Positions 24,116 to 35,503 of a stretch of 64,000 nucleotides of DNA are shown piece by piece. The DNA is from Floccularia luteovirens. Its lineage: Eukaryota > Basidiomycota > Agaricomycetes > Agaricales > Squamanitaceae. A program made the translations under genes and the position numbers. The DNA lies in the NCBI GenBank assembly GCA_009739215.1, contig VSJF01000007.1:1674001-1738000 (forward strand). Reading direction: 5' to 3'. Numbering within the stretch: the first letter of the stretch is position 1; the number at the start of each line of letters is the position of its first letter. The notes beneath the pieces were generated by a model. The model had not been told where the DNA came from. It saw only the letters and a list, made by a program, of their open reading frames with translations, and searched no databases.

Positions 24116-24421
24116 TTTCCGTGTTCTGTCAAAATATGTAAATGCTAGGTGATCCGTTGATGTAGCGTATGTAGGTTCAACCCTTGGTGGAGTTATAGAT
24201 GAACAGATTTGCTTTTTCCTTGCACCGTGAATCATTGTCATGCTTTTTTTCTCCCATGCGTTGCCAGTCGATATCAGTTTTGAACATATGTGCAAGGGCG
24301 GAAGCACCCCGGAATTCTTACTCAATTAGGAAAAGTTATGATCGTGGGAATCGATGAGCCATCGATTAATCGCAACCATCATCCATGACTTGTAGACTCG
24401 ACTTATACTTGATAGTGACGA

Positions 24422-24469
24422 TTGGTGATACGTTGATCTCTTTTTGATGATAGGTCAACGTATCACCAA
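24422..24469. repeat. perfect inverted repeat, 15-bp arms
   Basis: The arms TTGGTGATACGTTGA and TCAACGTATCACCAA are exact reverse complements separated by 18 nt. The structure could fold as a strong hairpin in DNA or RNA. Confidence 0.9.
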
Positions 24470-24496
24470 CTTCCTCACTGTGCCTCACTCAAGGGT

Positions 24497-24540
24497 CCAG
24501 GCAGCACTCGATAATCCAGGATTATCGAGTGCTTGCCTGG
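24497..24540. repeat. 44-bp near-perfect palindrome
   Basis: CCAGGCAGCACTCGATAATCC, a single A, then the reverse complement with one extra T. The inner 25 bp (ACTCGATAATCC-A-GGATTATCGAGT) is perfect. A partial second copy starts near 24683. Confidence 0.9.
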
Positions 24541-25921
24541 TTAATATGGGAATGTCTCATTACACTAGCTCGATAGCCGATGCCCCATCCTTGAAACTTT
24601 TTCTCCATCAAAAAGGGATCAATGTGTCCCCGACGTCCTTACTGTGGCAAAGCAGACTTCCGATGTTGCAGTAGTCTACTCGGCACTCGATAATCCAGGA
24701 AAAGACAGTCTGTGCTTAGGTTAGTGAGCACTACCTGAGTAATATGGGATGTAACATTTTTATTACACCAGCTCTATAGCCTCGGTGATCCAGGACTCGA
24801 GAGCTTCAAGCTCCAGACCCAGGTCTCAGATCTCAGGCCTCAGGAGTGTGGGCTTTCAGATAAATATTCGAAAAAAAGCTGTAACCGATGTGACGTTGGC
24901 ATCAACTTTTCCGGGAAAACTTCATTTCTGTAGGTGCGGAGCTTTATTAGCAAGACGTGGTGGTCATATAGATACATTCCTTGTATTAGGGTCATTCATG
25001 TTGTCGGGCTTTGAAGGAGGGTTTTTCATCAAAGGGAATTAGGAGCTCTCTTGACCTTGACTATAAACCCTCTAAGCCTTGATGATGATCGAACATAATC
25101 GAACATCTCTTAAACAACATGAGAAACATTACTTATCAACAAATTTGAAGGGTTTATCTCATAGGCTAAGGGACTGAGTTGATTATTCATGTTGATTCTC
25201 CCGTCTACATGCACAATAGGCTACAGATTTAAATAATGATAACAATACGAAGAGTCCAAGGCTGGTCACTATAGGATGTTGTAGAATGTAGATGTCATAG
25301 AATGTAGGTGTCATAGGATGTAGGCTTGGTTATACAGGAAGAGAGGCTGCATTGCTTGAAAATCCAGAAAATCATAATGATATGTGCTGACAATGGATGA
25401 ATGAAATGGGAAAAATGAGGATCGGTGAATGTTGCGGAAAGGGAGGGCGGTCGGCTGCTGTACGTCAAGTTCAGCCATCATTATGTTGGATGATCGAAGA
25501 TAAGGCGTGTATACAACGAAAGCAGCGAAGAGAAGTGACTTTGGACCATTCTAGGATTGGCGGGCGCTACAAGGAAAAAGAAAGACAGGCGAAGGACAAA
25601 GAAACAGGAGACAAGGCGGAGTCCACAATGCCACCTACTACAGCGATACCAGCAACTGGTGCAGTCGAAAAGCACTCAATTGAAGGCATCGTGAAGTTGG
25701 TGGTGATAATAGATCAATCAGCATCGTGACCGCCAAGTTTCTTACTGTCCATTTTCTGAATTGCGCTCCGAGCGAGTTTGCCAGTCCAGGAGTTTTTATA
25801 TCTAGTTTTCTTAGTAGACCAAAGAAACGATTCGTCGTGTAACTCTCTTTGATACGAGCATTACGTCAATAACCGGTAATCGTGACGTTAGAACGAGGCA
25901 TATCGAGGCCAATTATGGAAA

Positions 25922-26838
25922 TCAGATCCCGAGAGCATCTCTTCGACGCTGCGACGACGAAGACAGGCGGGCGACTCGAGGGCGAAGTTTAACAGGGGAA
26001 GTGAGGAATGACAGTATTGAGTAATCGTCACCAGTAAAGAAACAGCCATCAAGTTCAAGTTTAGGAACTTCATGTTTTTTTATGGCTACATCACACCGTG
26101 AGGATTGATCCTTTACAAGTGGTCCCAAAAAAGCGTACCTTCTCGCTCGGACAATGAAGGGACTTTTTGATCCAAGTCGATAAGCGTGGTATCATTTGAA
26201 GTGTCGGTCTGATCACTTTTTAGAGATTATACAAAAGAAAAGTAAAGGTAGCGTACCTCAATACTTTCGGCTCCCGCCAAGGGGATATCCATAGTCGGCG
26301 GGTTATGTTTCATAGAATATACTTCAAAGAGGTCATCGAAGTTTGTGGGCACCATTGATCGAATGCAGGGCTTGGCAAGCTCAAAGGCCCAAGAGAGTAC
26401 AGGAAAGACAACACGCTTAGCTGTGAAGAGAAAGACCTTGCCGACGACAGGCTTTACGTGTGAGTTACAGTATTCCTTCGCAAGTGCTTTGGAATTGTGT
26501 AGTTGGGGTGAGAGACTAGAGGATACGCCTCCGACTAAATCGCCTAGTGGATTCACTGTCTGGGCGGCTGGGTCTTTATCGCTCTTGATGAGAACAGTGG
26601 AGGCAGTCGTGTAGACTTGCTTGTACAACCTGGCGAACTTATGGTCATTTTCAGCGATGGCGTTGTGAACTCTGGCGGGAACATCGGAGAGTTGCTCAAC
26701 GGCGGGAACTATATAATTGTCCATGGCAGGCTTTAAGGTCTCGAAGCACCTATTTATGGTGAGATTGTCGGTGTCGCGATATATACGTGACAAGGGTTGG
26801 ATGAGTCTGGTGACAACTCTAGGAGTAATGGCAACCAT
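25922..26838 (-). CDS. uncharacterised protein, intact right-arm copy
   Basis: I do not recognise the family. Three exons (26838-26257, 26208-26139, 26085-25922) join in frame to about 271 residues. The N-terminus (MVAITPRVVTRLIQP) is basic and amphipathic. The first exon is alpha-helical in character, with repeated amphipathic segments around NDHKFARLYKQVYTTAS and KRVVFPVLSWAFELAKP, somewhat like lipid-binding or perilipin-type helices, though this is only an impression. The C-terminus carries KLELDGCFFTGDDYSILSF and a Ser/Arg-rich end. The left-arm copy has lost its start codon. Intron positions are conserved between the two copies, which supports a real ancestral gene. A link to the neighbouring Crinkler-like gene is suggested only by co-duplication. 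Confidence 0.65.
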
Positions 26839-28004
26839 TGGGATTGAGCGATATGAGTTTGAGAGAAGTTAATGCTGTGGTATGGGGCTAAGATAAAAAT
26901 TAAAGAATGTCGTTCTAAACTTTGCATTTTATAGTCCTCCGGGTGGGGATTTGTTGATTCTAGTTTGTACAGGATGTAATTCTGACATGTCAGCGGCCTG
27001 GAATTAAATTGGCATTGTCTCCCTGCTGCCTCAAAGTTAGTTCATCTATTGATAATTTTGAGATTTACACCTACACAAGCATCTCTGTAACGATATTGGA
27101 TGAAAAGAGAAACCCCATATCCATGCAGGTGTACACCCTCTTCCATACGAGGAAGGACATAGCGGGTAGTAGTAAGTCGAATTCACTCAAGTTCAACATG
27201 AACAACGTGACAATTCATTGAACGTCGATATTGATGCTGACGCCGTGAGAAGGAAACGGTATTTGTTTGCCACGAACTTTACATCCAAATACTATGATCC
27301 AAACTCTGAGCGTTGTTAATGCACTTCTTGCTCGTCCTTCTCTGTGTTATGAAATCTGTTACATGCCTTGCTCTGACGATGAGGTCATCTAGCACCCGTT
27401 TCCCACATACAAACAACCAGGTGAAGGTGTGTGGTAATGCATCAGAAGAAAAGTCTTCATTTTGGTGTCAATGCTAATACGTGTGTCATGAATCACTAAT
27501 CATTCTCGTTGATGGAAGTACATTGGAGGACCCCACGGGTCTGTCCATATACGTTATTGACTTTGACCGGGATCTTCAAAGGTCGATTGATTTCTCCTCG
27601 ATATCGGTATTTACTCTGTTATGTCGCAACATTGACATCGTTTTCTTCCTTCAAATTTTGCAGGATAAGTATAACTGGAAAGAAGAAAAACGTCATGGTG
27701 CAGATAAGTCTATGTAACATCTAGACGTCAGGATTAGAAGTTATTATGAGTCTACAGGATCTGCGGTTGTGTTAGATGTTGACCGCAATTGAATTACCAA
27801 TGAATTTCCAGATAAAAATCATGCCGGTTATTTGCATTTGCAAGCAAATTACTGCCACCGGGTCAATAGAATGGAGTTATTAATTATGTCTCAGATGTTT
27901 TAATATGATTAAATTTCCATATTTCGGAATTAAAGGTATTTGTAGAGAGTTGTTTCTGAACCCTCCCCCACACACACACCTCACAAACTAGTTCTCAACA
28001 CAGT
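26839..28004. other. shared promoter/intergenic block of the right arm
   Basis: This lies between two divergent starts. It contains the counterpart of 18.97-19.70 kb in reverse. Frames at 27009-27221 and 27481-27717 are not conserved as frames in the left arm. No gene is assigned. Confidence 0.45.
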
Positions 28005-29784
28005 ATGGCTTCAGCATTACACCTTTTCTGCCTAGCTCTGGATGAACCAGATCTTCCAGAAGATGACCATATTGTTGACCTCAGGATCTCCCCGGATTGG
28101 ACCCTCGGCGACTTGCAAAATGCACTCGAGAGACACTATCCTCCCTACAAAGGTGTCAGCCTTGGGTCTATTAAAGTGTGGGCCCTCGGTACATACCTCG
28201 ATGAACCTACTCTATTAGAGCTAGACCCAGCAACCGCCACAACTTACAATGGTGTGCCATTGATCAGGATTGAGGCGCGAGAGAACATCACCACCTACTT
28301 CTCAAAACCGTTTGAGTCAAATAATGCCAAGAAAATCCATTTGATTGCAAAACTTCATGGTTTGATTTCCCGTGCTTGCTGAACCAGTATTATAATAACT
28401 CCAGTTATCGTAACAGGTCAAATCAAGCGGAGTAAATCCAACGATACTGAGCTCCGTAAGTCTTACATTACTAGTGCTCATAGATCAGCCTCACACCCTT
28501 GCTTGGTTGTTATAGCTCGTCATGTTGATAAACGAAGGAAGCTTGACACAGAGGACTTCTCGGATGAACCTAGTCAGTACTTTTGCCCTTACAAATCTGG
28601 TTCTTTGTCTGATTCTACATGTCATACAGGCATACCTTCTAGTTTGTTGGGCTACCATCGTCAGTTCTGGGGAGTACCCCTTGATCCAATGCTCACAACA
28701 CCCCCCAAAAATGACGCTGAAAACCGGGAATGGGAAGCTAATGGTCTTCCTGGTGAACCTTTCTTAGTCGTCGGTGAATGTCAATTTCTTGTCCGTGCAG
28801 AATACATTCGAATTTTCGGCAATATTAAAGACATACACGAAGAGGATCACAGCATCCAATTCATAGTACTCACCGGGCAACCGGGAATTGGTGCGAGATC
28901 ATTTTAATATGCTAGTGTTATTCATCATTGTGGTTTAATCAGGAAAAAAAATCTGGATCCTTTATGCCTTGCGTTGTTGCCTTGGAGAGAAACAGCAGGT
29001 GGTTTTGTATAAATCCGGAAAATGGTATTTATTTTCTGATTCGGGTGTGGAAATTGTCGATCCGGCATTTCACCGAAGCAGTGGGAAATATATGTGGTGT
29101 TTTGTTGATTCAGAGGAAGCCCCTCAAAGCGCACTCGACTCCGTATGTGATTTGAACATACAGCTGTTTCCGATTTATGTGACTTCTCCCAAAAAATTAC
29201 GCTGGGAGCGCTTTGAACCGCAACGGAACCCCTTCCAACAGCTTTTGGACCCCTTTCCACGGCGGCGCCGGAAGATTCCTAAGGAGATTATCATGGATCC
29301 GTGGAACTTGCAAGAGATAGAAAAGGCGTATGTGTTGGGGTACATTTTGGATTTACGGAACTGACCAACTAACTGTCTCAGATCAAAATTATATCCTGAA
29401 CGAGACCTTTCTGATGTTAGAGAAAGGTTTAATGAAGCTGCACCGACTCCACAGATCTGCTTCAATTACAGTTCTAGTGATATGATCAGATTTTACACAG
29501 ATCGGAAATGGTTGTTTAGAAGTATCACCACTTCAGACTCGTATAATGCGCTTAAAGTAGGTGCCGAAACGTTACAGACGGACAAATCTTTGAACACCAT
29601 CTTCAAAATCCGTCGTCATATTTGGAAAGACGCTCAAGGATCGTATACTGTCGAACCCGTTACGGAAGCCATGACCAAGGATCTCTTTGACCTGCTCATG
29701 GGTATAGAGGAAGAGGAGGCAGAGCAGGCAAAGGAGGCAGAGCAGCTTCTCAAAATAATGCGTACTAATGTATGGAGAGGGTAA
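28005..29784 (+). CDS. Crinkler-like gene, right-arm copy, lacking the nuclease domain
   Basis: The header begins MASALHLFCLALDEPDLPED and ends IHLIAKLHG. Several introns follow (for example about 28353-28416, and one ending 28515). A basic linker (HVDKRRKLD) that could be a nuclear localisation signal comes next, then FWGVPLDPM, LVRAEYIRIF and a P-loop region. The intron inside the P-loop (about 28892-28942) splices to GQPGIGKK, so the Walker A Thr is replaced by Lys. The NTPase core (WILYALRCCLGEKQQVV, GVEIVDP) and a positively charged block (FPRRRRKIPKEI) follow. The C-terminus ends in a Glu/Ala/Lys coiled-coil-like helix (about 29700-29760) and stops at 29784, without the nuclease seen in the spacer gene. 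It may be a nuclease-less paralogue or a decayed copy. Confidence 0.7.
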
Positions 29785-30493
29785 TGTTCTTATTATGCCA
29801 GCTTGATAACCCTAGTGATAGTTCGAGCCTTATGCTTGAAAAGTAAGCTAGTTGGTCCTTGGTGAAATCGTATTCTCGACGATGGATACATTGAATGAAT
29901 GACCTAATAAATATGTCCTCCCTTTTCGTCCTTCTGGCTACACATGAACCCTTGTACACCAAGATTCGGCTTTCTGCAATTTCGGATTTGCCGAGAAATA
30001 GCTGGATATACAGCGTACAGATGAGAACTGGAGTCATCAATTCGTTTGGCAAGACTGGAAGGAAATAAGTAAATATTTCATTCTGTGTGTTGAAGGCCTC
30101 CAACTTGACCAAAGCACATGGTGCTGAGTCGATTAGGTGATTTAGTGCAAGGTTTGACGACGCTGGCCCAAGCGCATATATTTGCTTCAAAGACCTCTGC
30201 AAACTCATTCGCTGCGCTTACACTGGGTGCTGAATCGTGATGTGCTTTTCTTTTTCATTTGTTGTGCTGCTTTGGCGTATGTTTATTATTTTCTCTCGAT
30301 TCATGTTGTATCTCACTGTGACATCTCCATGCTAAAAAATAATGTAAACGACTATTCTTGCAATGAATCATATGAAGTTATCACATCAAACTTGTCCCGC
30401 TTGCAAGAACAATTTATTCAAGCTTTAAAAACAAAAAGGTGTCGAAACTGCAATGCCAAAGTACTGTTCATAGATGCACAATAAGTACAATAT
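29785..30493. repeat. outer flank of the island with repeated blocks
   Basis: 29.94-30.03 kb is the outer end of the inverted arm. 30250-30400 matches 16540-16800 in direct orientation. The frame at 30182-30484 crosses this repeat and is treated as a remnant. Confidence 0.5.
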
Positions 30494-31830
30494 CTATTTA
30501 TTAAGTGGTCTGCTCACAGTAACATGCGCAGGGTTCACTCCTCTGGTTGGGATCGATGCTGAGCATGTTTGGTCTTCGCCATCAGGATTACATATTACTG
30601 TTGTTTTACAAGATACTGGTTCTCCTTTTTGCCAATACTCGATGCCTGGGAGGAGATTTGATATGTGATCTGGTGAATAGGAAGAGCACGTACCGTGGTG
30701 ATGGTAGCCTAGTGAGGTTGGTATAATAGTGGGCACCCTGACCTGAGTCAGTGTAATTTGGGATGTGTTAGAAATTGGATGACTTACCCATCGTTCGTAT
30801 GTACCACTCCAGGTTGGTTGGGATATGACCAAGCAATATATGAAATCGAACTATGACTTACCACGATGAGCTTTATTTCCGAAGCAGGCGTTCACGAATT
30901 CGGCAAAGACTTGGTTCTGCGAAATATTTGTTTTTTAACATAAGGGGAAATTGAGATGAGCATTAGACATACACCTGTACGTGGTGCACCATACGAATAA
31001 GTCCTGACGGTACTAGATAGGTTGCTTCAGTAATTATAATGACAATGAAAATGAATCATTTCCACATACGAGTCTTGGAAACGTTTTTGTAGCGTGACAG
31101 CGGCGAGAAGCGCAAGCGATCCTCCAAGGGAATGACCGGTGGTAACGATATCAAAATCTGGATGCGCTACCAGCTGATTGCCAACGATAGTATTGATCTC
31201 CAGCGCAACGGAGTTCCAGCTAGGATTCTTTGAACTTCGATATGCAAAGCGGAACATCATATGTTCTTACTCAATCAGAAAACCGCTATGAACACGTGTT
31301 CCATCTACAGGACAAGGAGGGATAAACTCTCCTGGAAATAGTGAATTGGATAATTTCTTACGTGGTACTTCGACACCAGGGGATACAAAGGGAACGAGCA
31401 CGATCTGCGTGTCCATTAGAAAATCTACAATGGACAGACTGTTTGAGTTCTATTTGAGAAAAATCTATTTTTGAAGAGAAGATAATAAGAACTACCTTCC
31501 TCTAATAGCAACGATGATTTCTTTGCGATATTCATCTCGAGCAACGAAACCAACGATATCTGTTATAGGATTTGCTATCTGTGTAAATATAAAATCAACT
31601 CAAAACGATATTCCAGCCATTAGGGTCTGAATGATGACCTGCATTACTAGTTTGTTGCCATTAGGTCTTGGGCAAACTGGAGCATACGTTGACGATGCAT
31701 ACTTGAAGTAGTGCAAGAGATCGTCATAGAGGCCTTAATGAGAGCAGTTTTAGAGAGTAATATAAGCATTTGGAACGGGAGCTTTACTTGGGGATGTATG
31801 GTTGAGGTTGATAGCAGTATTCAAGGACAT
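30494..31830 (-). CDS. class 3 lipase (triacylglycerol lipase-like)
   Basis: An alpha/beta-hydrolase of the fungal lipase-3 family, which hydrolyses ester bonds of acylglycerols, usually outside the cell. Joined exons show LYDDLLHYFKYASSTY, IVGFVARDEYRKEIIVAIRG, LVPFVSPG, VHSGFL, then the nucleophile elbow TTGHSLGGSLALLAAV at about 31130. A TNDGVPT segment, assembled across an intron near 30750, holds the probable catalytic Asp. SLGYHHHG, YWQKGEP, GEDQTCSASIP and the final GVNPAHV, which contains the likely catalytic His, complete the family pattern. The gene has many short introns. The start is uncertain: ATG 31830 is in frame with the second coding block, but an upstream ATG at 31919 with another intron is possible. 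No clean signal peptide is seen with either choice. Confidence 0.85.
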
Positions 31831-32154
31831 GATCAATCGCAAGCGCTGCGTTTCGAAGAGCCGAAACCCATTAAACCAATGATCAGGTGATGACTTTTAC
31901 CAACATGCAACAAGACCATAGAAGACCGTTATAGGTTGTAAGGGAAAGTCTTATGACCAGAACCAGTGAGCTTCAGGAGTTAAGTTGGTCTCTAGCTTTC
32001 AGATAATATGTTGGAAGTTATAATTGAAAATCTCCAGTACATAGTTATGTTTTTTCGCGTTTCAACTTGCCCTAAACAAGGTCACGCGTTTTGTGCTGTA
32101 TTATCATTTGGTTTACACTGACAACTCCACTTTTCCTTATTCACAACCTTCAAA

Positions 32155-35100
32155 TGCGACGGAGAGGAAACAAATCTAAAAAAGTAACGTGCTTTCAGTT
32201 GTACTTTCAGCTTGCTCATGAAATATCACAGGTTCCAAATGTTAAGCTCCATCCTGCTCAACAAGGTGCCTACGCACAGATTGCTCGGGTAGAAGCAGAA
32301 TCGTGGTGGGCGGAGGATAGTCAGTTTGGGAGTGACAATCAAGGTTTTATTGACTTGTGTCCGAGACCGTTCCAAGGCGTTGTTCTTTGCGCAACAGGTG
32401 CATTAGACAAAGTACGTGATGTAACCAAATTATTATTGTGCTAATTTAACAGGATTGGATTCAGCCGACGCTCTTCAAGAAGGCTGTGGAGCTTGGTGCA
32501 TTACAGGTCTCAGCATTCACTGATCGCGTTACTCATCTCATTGCAAATGCACCTGGTGGAGCGAAGTACACGGTAATGTTCGTAAGTAATGCGTAGGAAT
32601 GTTTATTCATCATGTTTTCTCGGTAGTGTGCACTTGAACGCAAGATACCAATCCTAAAACCAACCTGGGTGCTTGAAGCGCATGACATATGGCTGCGAGG
32701 GGATGACGTTGACTTAGCACAGGTATTTATAATAGAAACACGTCATATGTGTAGAACTAACATTTTTTAATAGACTGTAGCTGCCCACCGCCTTCCCATT
32801 TTTTCCGGCGTTATCGCATGTCCTTCTGGCATAGAAGACATTACACGACGTACCCGAATCAGTAAACTGATTACCCAAAACGATGGAATGTATATGAAGA
32901 ATCTCGAACGACCAGTCAAAGTGACACATCTGTTATGTTCAGGTAACGAAGAAACAGAAAAGATGCGCTATGCAGATAAATTTAATAGTAGGGGTGAAGC
33001 CAAGATTCATCTGGTATGGGAGGAGTGGTTCTGGGATTGTTTAGAATTTGGGGGTAGGTTGTGATTTCAATCAAAAGTTTCTGATGAATAATAATTTATC
33101 TAGGCAGGTTCGATGAAGAAAAGTATGACGTCCGCCGTCCACGCCCTGAGAGAAGGATAACTCCACAAGGTAGCTTCTTAATGATAATATGAGCTATTAC
33201 CTGAATTTACCAACAGCAACGAGCCCACCTTCTTCGTCCTCAGCCATGCCATTGAAACGCGATCCAGTTACACTAAATCCAGATTCAAATCCACCACAAA
33301 TGAACGATGATGATCCTGAAGAGGAGCAGGCTGATATTAATATTCTGCCATCTGTAACCCTTCAGCTTTGGGGCGGCCTTCTCGAACGGCGCGGATACCA
33401 GGTCACTGAAGGAAAAGTCATTTGTAGTCCATCAAAATCTCAAAATCGACCAAGGCCACAAAAGCCTCCAGATTCTCCGACGAGACAACTTGGTGAAGGT
33501 CGTAGTGTCATTTCTTCCTTCCGCAGGGCGAATTCGTTTGCTCCAGTACAAAAAGATACACTCCCGAAGGTACAGCGACCTCTACCATTTCGTAGAACAA
33601 CGACCTCCGGATCTGTCTTTCAAAGTCAGAGGGATGATCACCCAGACTTTGTGTCAAAGCAAGGAGAAGGTTCAACATCTGGTGGTATCCGACAAAACAG
33701 TGCTATTTGCCGTTTTTTCTCTGGGATGAAATTTCGTGCTCTAGGTGAAGCCAAGTGCCTCGCTGTGCGATCTGCTATTGAACAAAATGGTGGCGTGTTG
33801 GTTTCCGATATTGAGGACGAAGTTGACTTTGTTATTGTAAGACTATTGAGGTAGGAGAATTTGGTTGATAATATTATTGATTCTTTCCTAAATTTTTATT
33901 TATTAGTGGAAGTAAGATATTTCATGAAGAACCGGATACGGCCCTTCGGGCAAAGTACAGAACAGAATGTTGGTTGGAACGATGTATATATGAGGACCGG
34001 ATTTGTCCTGCAGAAGATCAAGTATACTTCCTACCTCTCAAAATACAACTTCCTGTGCCAGGTAGGATATTCTTCGTACTGAGTTAGTTGTTCACATCTC
34101 TCATCTACAAATCCAAGGTGCAGAAGCAATACACATGAGCCTTTCTGGCCTCGACCAGTCGGAATTATGTGGCTTGAAAAGATTACTTCGTGCTCTTGGT
34201 AAGTTTTCCTTGTGCTGCATAATTCAATGAATTCACCATTTCTTTAACAAGGTATCAATCTTGCTGCTTCTTTCTCGAAGCGGTCTACCCACCTCCTCTG
34301 CCCTTCCGGAGATGGCCTTAAATTCAAAAAAGCTTGTGAATGGGGAATACCTGTCATCAATCTAGACTGGTTGACTGTCATGGCTACAACTGGCACCATA
34401 CCTCTACCTGGGGAATATCTTGTCCCCGGAAGTATGTCCGAGCTTCACCAACCTCCCCCACCTGCAAAAAGAGATTACAAAGGAAAGGGTAAGGCGGTCG
34501 ATGCTAGCGGAACACCTCAGAATCACGATAAAATAAGTCCTAACCTGGAATCAGGAATGCGACAAAACGCTACTTCAACCTGTAAGGCTCATTCAGAATT
34601 AGCGTCGTATATTGAAGTCTCATCTCCAAGTTTTTAGTGGATAGTGAAACTCGAGCAGATTCCATTGAAAGCCCACCCTCAAAAAAACGCAAGCCATTGG
34701 TACCTGAGCGCACTGCTCTGCTTCCAGATCAACCAAAATCTTTGTTCGGTCAACCAACTGACTTGCTCGGCAGTCTAGTGCAAAATCAGTCTTCCTCTGT
34801 GGAAACACTACTAATGGTTGGTTCTCCTGTGATACAATATGGCAATCTACAAGAATCTTGCACCCTCCCTGACTCCATAGGTGGAAGCACAACCCGGCGC
34901 CCTACAGTCCCACTGATTGATACCGGAAGAAATCAAGAATCTGTACCCTCATCGAGAACACCCTCACCTCTGAAACTGGCTAGGCGTTCCAGTCGATTAT
35001 CTCTTTCTCCTGCAAAGTTTGATCATGAAGCAGCTAAGGCATTGCAAGAAAGCATCATATCTTTACTCGGGAAACGACCTTCACCTGAGGATGAAGACGG

Positions 35101-35503
35101 GGCACCTAAGAAAGGTAAAAGGGCAAGACCACGTCGTGGAAAGGTAATTATTTTTTCAAAAGCAACTAGTCAGTCATCGTATATCTGAGTTTTCTTATCC
35201 TAGGCTCCAAGCAAACAAAATTCAAAGGGTCAAGTCTCGAACTCTGAAATATCTATCGCGCCAATATCGGCATTTGCTGAATCATCTATAAAACCATTTG
35301 AGTCCTTAGAATCATTAAATGGAGGTTTGAATACCGTGCAAGAGGAAAGCATGCGTGTCATGTACGAAGACCCGAAGCAGAGAGACGAGATGAATCGACT
35401 CATGAATTTGCTTAATAACCGACCCGACGATGTTTTACCTACTGTTGTTCCAGATAAACCTGAAACTAGTAGAAGGAGAAGTACAAGGATTGCAGGATTC
35501 TGA
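32155..35503 (+). CDS. DPB11: BRCT-repeat replication/checkpoint scaffold (Dpb11/Rad4/TopBP1-like)
   Basis: This scaffold binds phosphorylated Sld3 and checkpoint partners in DNA replication start and damage signalling (family knowledge). The start MRRRGNKSKK splices to a basic/aromatic leader. BRCT1 includes FQGVVLCATG, DRVTHLIA and LKPTWVLEAHDIW. BRCT2 includes FSGVIACPSGIED, PVKVTHLLCSG and VWEEWFWDCL. After a Ser/Pro linker (about 33190-33700) come BRCT3 (FRALGEAKCLAV, CWLERCIYE) and BRCT4 (MSLSGLDQSEL, STHLLCPS, INLDWLTVMA). The C-terminus is Ser/Arg-rich with several basic NLS-like clusters (PSKKRKP, KKGKRARPRRGK) and ends TRIAGF at 35503. At least ten introns are needed, so exact exon ends are approximate. 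Confidence 0.93.

Larger units (their letters stand above)
24116..25756. other. spacer region with palindromes and short repeats
   Basis: 24190-24310 resembles the DNA downstream of other family members. Two strong hairpins follow (24422-24469 and 24497-24540), then a partial duplication of the second (near 24683). A short tandem repeat of about 17 bp (TAGAATGTAGATGTCA-type) occupies about 25270-25325. A frame at 25397-25729 is of low coding quality. No gene is supported. Confidence 0.5.
25757..30030. repeat. right arm of the large inverted duplication
   Basis: This is the reverse-complement partner of 17.15-20.96 kb. It carries the better-preserved copies: the unknown gene (-) and a Crinkler-like gene (+) that keeps the linker lost from the left arm. 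The outer boundary lies near 30.0 kb, where the block around GATTTGCCGAGAAAT pairs with ATTTCTCGGCAAAT near 17190. Confidence 0.85.

Noticed and set aside
25397..25729. Plus-strand frame of 110 codons in the island spacer
   Set aside because: Low-complexity Lys/Arg/Glu composition and no conserved counterpart in the left side of the inversion.
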